From positions 1 through 64,000 of the forward strand of contig NZ_RHOG01000001.1 in NCBI RefSeq assembly GCF_003946405.1: a stretch of 64,000 nt of DNA, given 5' to 3'. Numbering within the stretch: the first letter of the stretch is position 1; each line of letters opens with the position of its first letter. The notes beneath the pieces were generated by a model. The model saw only the letters and a list, made by a program, of their open reading frames with translations. It had not been told where the DNA came from and did no database searches. Position numbers and translations under genes: made by a program. The DNA is from Lacticaseibacillus yichunensis. GTDB taxonomy: Bacteria; Bacillota; Bacilli; Lactobacillales; Lactobacillaceae. Positions 40,619-48,990 of this stretch are shown here, piece after piece.

Positions 40619-43045
40619 ATGCTCAAAGCAGAATGGCAACACCTACTCAAAAATAAATTCATGCTCATCGTCTTTTTCGCGATCGCCTTGATTCCCGCGA
40701 TCTATGGCGTCACGTTCCTCAGTTCGATGTGGGACCCGTATGGCAAACTCGATGAGCTGCCGGTTGCGATCGTCAACGAAGATCGGCCGGCCGCGATGAA
40801 TGGCGCCACGCTTTCTGTCGGCAAAGACCTGAGCGCCAACCTGCGCAAGAGCAAGCCGCTCGATTTCAGACAAGCGACGGCCAAGGAAGCCGCAGCCGGC
40901 CTGAAGTCTGGGGAATATTACGCCGTTTATACGATTCCGACCGATTTTTCTAAGAACGCCACGACGCTTCTGAGCAAGACGCCCAAGACGATGACCCTGA
41001 AGCTTGCGACAAGCTCTGGCCACAGCTTCATTGCGGGAAAAATGGCAAGCAGCGCTGCGACTACGATGCAAAAGACGCTGAACGGCCAGATTGCCGCGCA
41101 ATATGCCAAGACCCTTGTCGCGGCCGTCACGCAGCTTGAAGGCGGGCTCAACCAGGCCAGCACAGGGAGCAAGACCCTGGCTTCCGGAAGCGCGATTGCG
41201 GCGGCCGGCACCAAGCAACTGGCGAGTGCCTTGAAGAAACTCGCAAATGGCACGCTGACCCTCGATCAAGGTAGCCAAACGCTGAAAACAGGTATCGGTG
41301 CCTATGTGCAGGCGGTCGCCACGGCGGAAAGCGGAAGCGAGAAAATCAGCGCCGGCCTGACCACCGCCTCCGCTCAGCTGCCCGCATTGACCAGTGGTAT
41401 GACAAAGCTTGCGACAGGCGCGACCAACGTCAGCAATGGCTTGGCCCAGACCCAGCCGGCGCTCGTTAAGCTGCAAGCCAGTGCGGCGGACCTCAATTCA
41501 ACTATTCAGACACTGAAGACCAGCACAGCCACCATTGCCCAAAATAGTCAGGCGCTGGCCACTAATCTTGCGACCTTCAGCACCGCCCTTCAATCGGCAA
41601 CGGCGAAAAGTGAGGCAGTCCAGACGCAGCTCGCGGGCCTCAGCAAGCTCACCACGGCCGTCCAGACCGCACTCAAAGGCCTTGGTAGTGACACGGCAAG
41701 TACAGCTGTCAGCGATGCCCTGGCCAAAGAAGCCAGCAGTTTGCATCTGACCGCTGCCCAGACCCAGGCCATGCAAGAAGCCGCAAGTCAGACGGTCCGC
41801 GCAGCGCAAGCACAACAGCTCAAATCGCTGAGCCCACTTTTGACTCAGCTTCAGACGGCACTCACCCAGCTCAGTGCCGCATCGCCAACGGATACCACTT
41901 CCACCAAGGCCGCGCTGGCGCAGCTGACGGCCGGCGCCACCCGCCTTGCCCAGGCTGATCAGGCCGTTGCGCAAGGCACGACCAAGCTCGCGACGGGCAG
42001 CCAGCAGGTAAGCGCTGGGCTGGGAAAAACAGTTGCGGCAAATGCCCAGCTTGAAACTGGCGCCGCACAGCTGAGTCAAGGATTGCAGGCAGCCACGCCA
42101 AAGATCGAGTCAATGACCAGCGGGGTTGCGCAACTAGCCAGTGGCGCGACCCAACTGACCAGCGGCCTCGCGACACTCACCACTCAAGGCCAACGCCTCA
42201 ATAGCGGGGCGACGACGCTCACGACCGGGGTGACCACGCTCGCCTCGGGCAGTAAAACAGCCGCCAACAGCACCGCCACGCTTGCGACTGGCTCACAGAA
42301 ATTGGCGACCGGCGCCACCACGCTTTCGACCAAGCTCGCCACGGCGACCCGCTCGCTGCCAACCCTTCACTATTCTCACAAACAGTCCGCCGCGTTTGCC
42401 TCGCCAGTCACTCTCAAGCAGACCGAAGAAGATACGGTCGCCAATAACGGCACCGGGATGGCCCCTTACATGCTCGGCGTTTCTCTGTTTGTCTGCGCCT
42501 TGGCGATGAACCTGATGTTCGATACGGACACGCCATATGCCAAGCCAAAACATGGGGTCGCCTGGTGGGGCAGCAAGGTCATCTTCCTCGACGGCGTGGC
42601 AGTCCTCGCAGCCACAATTTTGCTGGCCAGCATGGTCGGCTTCGTCGAGTTGGCCCCGGTTCACCTTTTCCAGACTTGGCTGGTCCTGGCGCTCACCGCG
42701 GTCACGTTTATGAGCCTGGTCACCTGGCTGAACCTGGCACTGGGCAAGTCCGGGTCCTTCCTTGCCATGATCATCCTCGTCCTCCAGCTGGGCGGCTCGG
42801 CTGGCACCTACCCGATTCAGCTTTCGGGTGGCTTCTTTGAAGCAATTCACCCATTCCTTCCGCTCACCTATGTCGTCGATGCGCTGCGGCACACCCTCAT
42901 GATTGGCACGTTCCCAGGCTCAGACCTTCTCGTGCTATTCTGCATCTTCGCCTTCTTCTCCCTGCTCGGCCTGATCCATTATGTTCGCAAGGCCCACCGC
43001 TTCACGGCTATTGAGTGGCCAGCAGAACCGGAACCGGCAAAATAA
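40619..43045 (+). CDS. YhgE/Pip domain membrane protein
   Basis: An 808-residue protein of the YhgE/Pip family (phage-infection-protein relatives; related to ABC-2 permeases). It has one N-terminal helix (FMLIVFFAIALIPAIYGVTF), a long extracytoplasmic region (~50-610) rich in Ala/Thr/Ser/Gly with coiled-coil heptads such as LATGATNVSNGLAQ, and about five helices at the C-terminus starting at MAPYMLGVSLFVCAL. The ATG at 40619 follows AAAGGAA. Members act in secretion (ESX/type VII-like), phage adsorption or envelope stress; role here not determinable. Regulated by the adjacent TetR. Confidence 0.88.
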   Translation: MLKAEWQHLLKNKFMLIVFFAIALIPAIYGVTFLSSMWDPYGKLDELPVAIVNEDRPAAMNGATLSVGKDLSANLRKSKPLDFRQATAKEAAAGLKSGEYYAVYTIPTDFSKNATTLLSKTPKTMTLKLATSSGHSFIAGKMASSAATTMQKTLNGQIAAQYAKTLVAAVTQLEGGLNQASTGSKTLASGSAIAAAGTKQLASALKKLANGTLTLDQGSQTLKTGIGAYVQAVATAESGSEKISAGLTTASAQLPALTSGMTKLATGATNVSNGLAQTQPALVKLQASAADLNSTIQTLKTSTATIAQNSQALATNLATFSTALQSATAKSEAVQTQLAGLSKLTTAVQTALKGLGSDTASTAVSDALAKEASSLHLTAAQTQAMQEAASQTVRAAQAQQLKSLSPLLTQLQTALTQLSAASPTDTTSTKAALAQLTAGATRLAQADQAVAQGTTKLATGSQQVSAGLGKTVAANAQLETGAAQLSQGLQAATPKIESMTSGVAQLASGATQLTSGLATLTTQGQRLNSGATTLTTGVTTLASGSKTAANSTATLATGSQKLATGATTLSTKLATATRSLPTLHYSHKQSAAFASPVTLKQTEEDTVANNGTGMAPYMLGVSLFVCALAMNLMFDTDTPYAKPKHGVAWWGSKVIFLDGVAVLAATILLASMVGFVELAPVHLFQTWLVLALTAVTFMSLVTWLNLALGKSGSFLAMIILVLQLGGSAGTYPIQLSGGFFEAIHPFLPLTYVVDALRHTLMIGTFPGSDLLVLFCIFAFFSLLGLIHYVRKAHRFTAIEWPAEPEPAK

Positions 43046-43057
43046 ACACGTGTAGGC

Positions 43058-43111
43058 AAAAAAATAGTTCGGTCGCACAACAATTGTCGTTGCGTCTCCG
43101 AACTATTTTTC
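43058..43111. terminator. Bidirectional terminator after the YhgE-like gene
   Basis: AAAATAGTTCGG and CCGAACTATTTT pair with a ~25-base loop and are flanked by A and T runs on both strands, so it can also end the convergent glutamine transporter operon. The remaining 75 bases to 43186 show nothing notable. Confidence 0.8.
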
Positions 43112-43185
43112 AATTCTGCATTAGCTTGGTCGGGCCGTTAACTCCGCGCATCATTGTACTTGCGCGCTCGTGAGCCAAATGTCCG

Positions 43186-43854
43186 TTACGCCCGCGTCCG
43201 ACTCATGCGGCGGTCGATGACCCGCGAGATCAAAGACAGCGCATAGTTGAACACAAAATACAGCACCGCCAGCGCCACGAACATCGGAATCGTGTAGTTG
43301 ACGTTTTGCCCGTAAATGATCTGCGCGTGATAGGTCAATTCCGGCAACAAAATGATCGTCGCCAAACTTGTATCCTTGACCAGCGAAATGAACTGGCTGA
43401 CCAGGGCTGGAATCATCGCCTTGAAAGCTTGCGGCAAGATCACGACGGTCATGGCCTGCACATAGGTCAAGCCATTGCTGCGGGCGGCCTCCATTTGACC
43501 GACTGGCACCGCGTTGATCCCGCTTCGGATGATCTCCGCGAGCATCGCCGATTCAAACACCGTCATCGCCACGATCGACGCCGGAATCACCGCCAGCCGC
43601 ACGCCGATGTTCGGGAGCGCGAAGTAGGTGAAAAACAGAATCAGCAGAAGCGGCAGATTGCGAATCAAGTCGATAATAAAGCCGATGATCGCACTGAAGT
43701 ATTTAATATTCACGTACCGCGCCACGCCCATCAGCGTGCCAATGATAAAACTAAAGAAGATCGAGACAACAGAGACCTCTGTTGTGATCCACAACCCCTC
43801 GAACAAATAGCGGAGGTTGATCGCAGAATACGCATCAATAAAGTTTTGCATCAT
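43186..43854 (-). CDS. Polar amino acid ABC transporter permease (second)
   Basis: A 222-residue His/Glu/Gln-type permease with five helices. GLWITTEVSVVSIFFSFIIG begins the first, and the EAA loop is EAARSNGLTYVQAMTVVILP with PQAFKAMIPALVSQFISLVK after it. It ends the four-gene operon ATPase, binding protein, permease, permease. The paired permeases probably form a heterodimer. Confidence 0.92.
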   Translation of the reverse strand: MMQNFIDAYSAINLRYLFEGLWITTEVSVVSIFFSFIIGTLMGVARYVNIKYFSAIIGFIIDLIRNLPLLLILFFTYFALPNIGVRLAVIPASIVAMTVFESAMLAEIIRSGINAVPVGQMEAARSNGLTYVQAMTVVILPQAFKAMIPALVSQFISLVKDTSLATIILLPELTYHAQIIYGQNVNYTIPMFVALAVLYFVFNYALSLISRVIDRRMSRTRA

Positions 43855-43866
43855 GCACCCCTCCTA

Positions 43867-44514
43867 TTAGGCTGTCTTCCATTTTTTCTCGAGAAACCGC
43901 ATCAGATACGACAGCGGCATGGTGACGATCAGGTACAAGAGGCCGACCGCCAGATAAGTATCGAAGGTGTTGAAGGTCGAATTGGCAATGATCTTGCCCT
44001 GGTACATCAAGTCAAAGCCGGCCACGAACGCCAAGATCGAGCTATTTTTCACCAGGTTGATGAACTGGTTGCCCAGCGGGGGAATCACGATCTTGATCGC
44101 TTGCGGAAAAATAATGTGGAACATCGCTTGATAATAGGTCAACCCAACTGAGCGGGCGCCTTCCATCTGGCCAGAGGAAACGGATTGAATCCCCGAGCGA
44201 ATGGTCTCGGCGATAAATGCACTGGTGTAGATCGTCAGGCCGATCGTGCCCGCGGTGAACCCGTCGACTTGGACGATGAACATCGGTACGATCACGTAAA
44301 AGCCCATCGTGATGACCAGAAGCGGAATGTTGCGGACGACCTCGACATAGGCGCGGCCAATCACGCGCACCCATTTGTGCTGCCCGATCTCCATCAGGGC
44401 AAACAAGGTGCCGAGCACGAGGCTGCCGATCAGCGCGATGAAACTCGCGCCGAGCGTGTACCCGAGGCCAGAAAACAGTTCTGAGGCGTGATCAAAAAGA
44501 ATCGTGAACATCAT
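43867..44514 (-). CDS. Polar amino acid ABC transporter permease (first)
   Basis: A 215-residue permease of the same family: GLGYTLGASFIALIGSLVLG at the N-terminus and the EAA loop EGARSVGLTYYQAMFHIIFP followed by PQAIKIVIPPLGNQFINLVK. It overlaps the stop of the binding-protein gene by 4 bases and precedes the second permease by 12 bases. Confidence 0.92.
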   Translation of the reverse strand: MMFTILFDHASELFSGLGYTLGASFIALIGSLVLGTLFALMEIGQHKWVRVIGRAYVEVVRNIPLLVITMGFYVIVPMFIVQVDGFTAGTIGLTIYTSAFIAETIRSGIQSVSSGQMEGARSVGLTYYQAMFHIIFPQAIKIVIPPLGNQFINLVKNSSILAFVAGFDLMYQGKIIANSTFNTFDTYLAVGLLYLIVTMPLSYLMRFLEKKWKTA

Positions 44515-45332
44515 TCCACCTCCTTGATATCAAAGCCTGGGATATCACCAAACCACTTGTTGACGAGTTTTTCATAGGTCCCGTTGGCACGCAGCGTCTT
44601 CAGCGCCTTGTTCAGCGCCTGCTGTAGCGCAGTCTGGCCCTTGTTGAGCGCAATCCCATAAGGTTCCTTGGTGAATGTGCCGCCGACAACGACGTAATTA
44701 CTGTCCTGCTGGCTCATCCCGTAAAGAATCCCGTTATCAGTCGTCAGGGCATCCCCTTGGTGCGACTTGAGCGCGGTGAAGGCCTGCGCGTAATCCGAGA
44801 GCTGTAAAACAGTCGTCTGCGGCGCGGCCTTTTTGATGTTATCAACTGAGTTTGAGCCTTGGACCCCGATCACCTTGGTATCGGCGGTCAGGTCCTTGAC
44901 ACTTTTGATCTTGCTACCCTTGGCGACCAGTAGCGACTGGCCGGCGTTGAAATACGAATCGGTAAAATCGAGCACTTTTTCCCGGTCTGGGGTGATCGTC
45001 ATGGTGGCGATCACGGCGTCTACGTTGCCGCCTTTAAGCATCGGCACCCGGGTATCAGAGGTGACTTGAACGAGCTGCGCCTTTCCCTTTTTCCCTAAGA
45101 CTTGCTTGGTCAGGGCCTTGGCCATGTCAATGTCAAACCCTTCGATCTTGCCGGTTTTGACATTCATCAGCCCAAACAAGCGGGTGTCGGCTTTCACGCC
45201 CCAGACGAGCGTGTCTGTTTGCTTCGCGTGCGCCAACGCATCCCGGCTCGCCGCGTTTTGGCCGCAGCCGCTGAGCGCAAGCGCCACGAGCATGGTGGCA
45301 GCTAAGGCAAGCCACTTTTTCCATTTCTGCAT
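44511..45332 (-). CDS. Amino acid ABC transporter substrate-binding lipoprotein
   Basis: A 273-residue lipoprotein: signal peptide with lipobox ALSGC (Cys ~23), then the SBP_bac_3 fold with GFDIDMAKALTKQVLGKKG, the ligand-loop region TITPDREKVLDFTDSYFNAG and IGVQGSNSVDNIKKAAP. These are typical of glutamine/glutamate or other polar amino acid binding proteins, and the Asp/Arg pattern (TPDREKV, FTDSY) favours glutamine/glutamate. Located 12 bases after the ATPase gene. Confidence 0.92.
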   Translation of the reverse strand: MQKWKKWLALAATMLVALALSGCGQNAASRDALAHAKQTDTLVWGVKADTRLFGLMNVKTGKIEGFDIDMAKALTKQVLGKKGKAQLVQVTSDTRVPMLKGGNVDAVIATMTITPDREKVLDFTDSYFNAGQSLLVAKGSKIKSVKDLTADTKVIGVQGSNSVDNIKKAAPQTTVLQLSDYAQAFTALKSHQGDALTTDNGILYGMSQQDSNYVVVGGTFTKEPYGIALNKGQTALQQALNKALKTLRANGTYEKLVNKWFGDIPGFDIKEVE

Positions 45333-45344
45333 GGCACTGCCCCC

Positions 45345-46082
45345 TTAATGATTGAGAATCTTGCTGATGAACTCCTGGGCCCGCGGTTCCTTCGGGTGAT
45401 CGAAGAACCCGTTGACATCGCTGGCGTCCTCCAGAATCTGGCCGTCTGCCATAAAGACGATGCGGTCGCCCACGCGTCGAGCAAAGCCCATTTCGTGAGT
45501 GACGACGACCATCGTCATGCCTTCCTTGGCGATCGTCTGCATGACATCCAGCACATCCCCGATCATTTCGGGATCCAGCGCGGAAGTTGGTTCGTCGAAC
45601 AAAATGGCGGCCGGCTTCATCGCCAGACTACGCGCAATGGCCACACGCTGTTTTTGGCCACCGGACAGCATCGCCGGATACTTTTTCGCCTGATCCTTGA
45701 GCCCGACCATGTCGAGCAAGTCGTAGGCCTCTTTTTCGACCTCGGCCTTGTCGCGCTTCAGGACCATTAATGGGCCGAGCGTGATGTTGTCCAAGATCGT
45801 CTTGTTGGCATAGAGATTAAAATGCTGGAAGACCATCCCCACATTTTTCCGAATCTTATTCATGTTGGTCTTTTTGTCGGCCAAGTCAAAATTGTTTACG
45901 ATCAACTGGCCGGACGAGATCCGCTCGAGGCCGTTGATGGTCCGCAGCAGGGTACTTTTCCCTGAGCCTGACGGGCCAATGATCGTCACCACTTCACCGC
46001 GCTCAATGGTCAAATTGATATCCTTCAGCGCATGAAACTTCCCGTAATACTTCTCGACGTCATGAAACTCGATCATCGACAT
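45345..46082 (-). CDS. glnQ: Amino acid ABC transporter ATPase (GlnQ-like)
   Basis: A 245-residue ATPase. Walker A is IIGPSGSGKSTLLRTIN, Q-loop VGMVFQHFNLYANKTIL, signature LSGGQKQRVAIARSLAM, Walker B AILFDEPTSALDPE and switch VVTHEMGFAR. This is the polar-amino-acid (GlnQ/HisP) class. The ATG at 46082 has AAGGAGGG six bases upstream; the frame stays open to 46127 without a better site. First gene of the transporter operon, downstream of a hairpin that may be a terminator or an attenuator. Confidence 0.93.
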   Translation of the reverse strand: MSMIEFHDVEKYYGKFHALKDINLTIERGEVVTIIGPSGSGKSTLLRTINGLERISSGQLIVNNFDLADKKTNMNKIRKNVGMVFQHFNLYANKTILDNITLGPLMVLKRDKAEVEKEAYDLLDMVGLKDQAKKYPAMLSGGQKQRVAIARSLAMKPAAILFDEPTSALDPEMIGDVLDVMQTIAKEGMTMVVVTHEMGFARRVGDRIVFMADGQILEDASDVNGFFDHPKEPRAQEFISKILNH

Positions 46083-46124
46083 CCTGATCCCTCCTTGTTT
46101 GGTCAGTGTCATTCCTGATGAATA

Positions 46125-46162
46125 CAAAAAGCCGCCACCAGCTGAACGTGGTGGCAGCTTTT
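46125..46162 (-). terminator. Terminator between the DUF6681-like gene and glnQ
   Basis: AAGCTGCCACCA pairs with TGGTGGCGGCTT (one mismatch) and is followed on the minus strand by T residues. It is only ~43 bases before glnQ, so if the glnQ promoter lies upstream of it the hairpin would act as an attenuator. Confidence 0.7.
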
Positions 46163-46243
46163 CGCATCTCCACTAGAAAACACAGTGATTAGTTCTATTT
46201 AACCAGAAAACCACCCACAAATGCAAACGATCGCGTCGCAAAG

Positions 46244-47059
46244 TCACTCATTCTTCGCCGTATACGCGAGCTGGACGACTAGTTTATAGGGTGAACGCTT
46301 TGTGATAAGACCGCGCCTGCCAAGCTGTTTTTCCTCGCCGCCGGTCAAGAAAACATGCGCCAGCGCCAGTGAAAAATCTTTTTGCGCCGCCGCGACCGGC
46401 ATCAGGCCGACCCGCTCGATCGTGGCCAATTCGCTGACCTGAAGCGCATTGAGTCCGCCAAGCACCACGAGCGTCGAGTCACGCGCCTGCAGGTCGAAAA
46501 ATGGGAGTTCAAAGCCGCTGCCCAGTGCCTGAACCGGCTGTTTTGTCTCTTGGGCCACGCGCAGGATCATCGCGTCGTCGAGCCCCTGATAATTGAGGCT
46601 GAGGGAGCCTTGTTGCACCAAGGTGTCGACCAGCGCGGTCAGATTTTCGCGTTGCGCGGGACTGATGCTGACAGTGGCTGGCAAGAGCTTGTCACTGGCA
46701 AACAGGCCATTTGACGCGCCAAGCGGAGCCTGATGCTTGAGCTGATTCTCCGTTTCCTTGAGATGGGCCTTGTCGCCGCCAAGCAACTTCTCGACCTTGC
46801 GCGAAATGTCCCACGGCACTTGTTTATCGGTGAAATAATAAATGAAATTGATGATGATGAAATAAAACAGGACCAGAAAACTGATCAAAAAGACGATGCC
46901 ATAAATGCGGTAATTCGCATAACGCAGATTCATGATCGCGACGACCAGCAAATAAAAGTTGGCCGCAAACGCCACGATGGTGAAGGCGCGGCCTTTCGCT
47001 TTATCTTGAATATTAAAATAGCCCAACAAGCGATTAAGCAGATCCAATAATGTTAGCAC
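46244..47059 (-). CDS. DUF6681-like membrane protein
   Basis: A 271-residue protein with two N-terminal helices (FTIVAFAANFYLLVVAIM and GIVFLISFLVLFYFIIINF) followed by a YYFTDK boundary and a ~190-residue cytosolic domain. LLDLLNRLLGYFNIQDKAKG at the start fits the lactobacillar DUF6681 family, which has no known function. It lies 18 bases after the Ser-rich protein gene, and both form a small operon of envelope proteins. Confidence 0.6.
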   Translation of the reverse strand: MLTLLDLLNRLLGYFNIQDKAKGRAFTIVAFAANFYLLVVAIMNLRYANYRIYGIVFLISFLVLFYFIIINFIYYFTDKQVPWDISRKVEKLLGGDKAHLKETENQLKHQAPLGASNGLFASDKLLPATVSISPAQRENLTALVDTLVQQGSLSLNYQGLDDAMILRVAQETKQPVQALGSGFELPFFDLQARDSTLVVLGGLNALQVSELATIERVGLMPVAAAQKDFSLALAHVFLTGGEEKQLGRRGLITKRSPYKLVVQLAYTAKNE

Positions 47060-47077
47060 TGGCCACGTCTCCCTTCG

Positions 47078-47545
47078 TTACTCGCCATCTGTGGTCGCCT
47101 CATCCGTGCTGCTGGCAGCGCTCGAGTCACTGCTACTGCTCGTGGCGGCGCTACTGCTCTCGCTGCTGGTGTCCTCGTCACGACTACTGGTGCTGGCGTC
47201 CTTGTCCTTTGTCGACGAGCTGCTGCTGGCCTTCTCCGCGCTGGAACTGCTGGCGCTAGTAGTATCGCGACTGCTGGACGTCGCGTTTGTGCTGTCGCTG
47301 GACGCACTGCTCGACTCGCTGCTGCTTGACGATGAGCTGTCATCCGTTGGCGGTTTTGGCTTACTACTCGTGCTCGAAAGGCTCTCACTCGCTTTTTGCC
47401 GCGAGATCGACAAACTTTGCGACTCGGCCGACTTGGGCTGACTCGATGGGTTGACCGAGACGTTGATGATGTTATACCCAGATATCAGAATAATGATAGA
47501 AACGATCGCAGCCGGTGATATCAACGGCGGTGTCCGATAAGCCAT
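47078..47545 (-). CDS. Ser-rich single-pass membrane protein
   Basis: A 155-residue protein with one membrane segment (SPAAIVSIIILISGYNIINV) and an extracytoplasmic tail of ~125 residues that is more than half serine, with Asp, Glu, Lys and Thr between. Similar lactobacillar proteins sometimes end in a LysM domain; none is present here. The ATG at 47546-47543 region has AAGGAGG upstream. Probably a disordered, perhaps glycosylated, cell-surface spacer. Function unknown. Confidence 0.6.
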   Translation of the reverse strand: MAYRTPPLISPAAIVSIIILISGYNIINVSVNPSSQPKSAESQSLSISRQKASESLSSTSSKPKPPTDDSSSSSSSESSSASSDSTNATSSSRDTTSASSSSAEKASSSSSTKDKDASTSSRDEDTSSESSSAATSSSSDSSAASSTDEATTDGE

Positions 47546-47614
47546 CTCCAGGCCTCCTTTGGCAAACTTTATTTCTAGTGTACCTTAATTCGCATCAGAT
47601 GCTGGTTAAGAATA

Positions 47615-47641
47615 TAAAAAAGGCGCGCAACTCTGCGCGCA
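47615..47641 (-). terminator. Terminator of the Zur-like gene
   Basis: GCGCGC (47640-47635) and GCGCGCC (47628-47622) pair with a six-base loop, followed on the minus strand by six T residues. Confidence 0.8.
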
Positions 47642-47653
47642 GAATACATCTAT

Positions 47654-48097
47654 TTATTTTGTGGCCGCCATTTTCGCCGCACAATCCGCGCAGATGCCAT
47701 AAAGCTCGAAATTGTGACTGGAGATCTTGGCGCCAGGCACCTGATCCTCAAAGTAGTCCAGCGGGCACATCTGAAGCTCCTGCACGCGATGGCAATTCGT
47801 ACAGATGAAGTGGTGATGATGCGGGTGATTGAAGTCACACTGCAGCTTGATGATCGCCTGCTCATTTTCCACATCGGATTCGAGGATTCCAAGCTTCTGG
47901 AACTCTTTCACATTGCGATAGATCGTGTCATGCGAGAGGCCTGGATACCGGCTACGCATGTACTGATCCACGCTGGTCACCTTGACGTAGCTTTCTTCGT
48001 GCTTGGCCAAATAATCCACCATGTCACGCCGCTGCTTGGTCACCCGCAGCCCATTGTCCTTCATCCGCGCGATTGCGATCGTTGCCTGATCCATCAT
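47654..48097 (-). CDS. Fur-family metalloregulator, probably Zur
   Basis: A 147-residue Fur-type repressor. The DNA-binding half contains RVTKQRRDMVDYLAKH and GLSHDTIYRNVKEFQKLGIL; the metal half has HPHHHHFICTNC and ICADC, giving the two CxxC pairs of the structural zinc site and a His cluster. A near match to the B. subtilis-type Zur box (ATCGTAATNAT core) overlaps its own promoter region, so zinc sensing is more likely than iron or peroxide. No zinc transporter is adjacent. Confidence 0.82.
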   Translation of the reverse strand: MMDQATIAIARMKDNGLRVTKQRRDMVDYLAKHEESYVKVTSVDQYMRSRYPGLSHDTIYRNVKEFQKLGILESDVENEQAIIKLQCDFNHPHHHHFICTNCHRVQELQMCPLDYFEDQVPGAKISSHNFELYGICADCAAKMAATK

Positions 48098-48112
48098 GTG
48101 CCTCCTTGCCGA

Positions 48113-48195
48113 AAAATCATCATTACGATTAACAGCTACAGATTAGCACACAAAATCAGCGTGTTCAAGGCGTTTCTTTCAGCCATTACGATTTA
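48113..48195 (-). promoter_or_regulatory. Zur-box-like sites upstream of the Fur-family gene
   Basis: Minus-strand TTAATCGTAATGATGATTTT at 48132-48113 contains the ATCGTAATNAT core of Zur operators. A second half site, TAAATCGTAATG, lies at 48195-48184. A TAATCT -10-like element sits between them. Confidence 0.5.
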
Positions 48196-48221
48196 GGCAG
48201 CGCCGGTCTAGACGCCGCGAG

Positions 48222-48803
48222 TCAGTCCCGCAACCCCACCGCACGCAAGGCACAATCCTTGATATAGGCATCGATGTGACGCTTGGCCGTCTCCCAATCG
48301 TCATTGATGATCACTGTCGACAGGTCGCCCAGCTCAGCCGGCAGCGTCAGGTCGCGCGTGTACTCCGGACTCGCGAGCCGTTTTGCCACCATCTCAGGGT
48401 CGTCGCCGCGATTGAGCAGGCGCGCCTTTAAAATCGATGGGTCCTTGATCGTCAAGTAGAGAATCGAGATCTTGTCACCCAACTCCTTGGCATACGTGAT
48501 CGCGCCTTTGGTGTCCAGCACGATGCTGCAAAAATTCGCCTTCGCCCAGGCCTTATTCAGCGATTCATACGACGAGCCGTATTCATACCCCGCATACGTC
48601 ACATGCTCGATAAAATGCTTGGTGGCAAAAGTCTCCGGCGTCTCAAAATAATAATCCACGCCGTTTTGCTCGCCGGGGCGCGGCGGCCGCGTGGTGTGCG
48701 TCATCACCCGGCGAATGCGATACTGTTCTGTCAAATAGCTGCTGACCGTGGTCTTGCCCGTCCCAGTCGCGCCGGTGATCACGATCAATTTATTATGTTT
48801 CAA
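48222..48803 (-). CDS. Guanylate kinase-like P-loop protein
   Basis: A 193-residue protein of the guanylate-kinase fold: P-loop VITGATGTGKTTVSSYL, the GMP-binding stretch MTHTTRPPRPGEQNGVDYYF and a lid with RLLNRGDDPEMVAKRL. It is shorter and more divergent than the housekeeping Gmk, so it is probably the second, accessory copy common in lactobacilli. The TTG at 48803 (MKHNKLIVITG) has GGAGGG seven bases upstream and was preferred to the unsupported extension to 48908. Confidence 0.8.
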   Translation of the reverse strand: MKHNKLIVITGATGTGKTTVSSYLTEQYRIRRVMTHTTRPPRPGEQNGVDYYFETPETFATKHFIEHVTYAGYEYGSSYESLNKAWAKANFCSIVLDTKGAITYAKELGDKISILYLTIKDPSILKARLLNRGDDPEMVAKRLASPEYTRDLTLPAELGDLSTVIINDDWETAKRHIDAYIKDCALRAVGLRD

Positions 48804-48921
48804 CGCGGATCCCTCCAAGCACTTTTCTACATTGTACCAAATGCGCTGCGTCGCGGCGAAAAACGGTTGCATTTTTCGTGCGCCAAGGAGAATACGTCCG
48901 CGCGCCACTATTTATATAGAA

Positions 48922-48956
48922 GAAAAAAAGTCGACCTCGAATCAGCGGGGTCGACA
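48922..48956 (-). terminator. Terminator of the NlpC/P60 gene
   Basis: GTCGACC (minus strand 48955-48949) and GGTCGAC (48936-48930) pair and are followed by seven T residues. Confidence 0.8.
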
Positions 48957-48990
48957 GGGAGTGATGCAAATTCTTGTTCTCGTTTATTGC

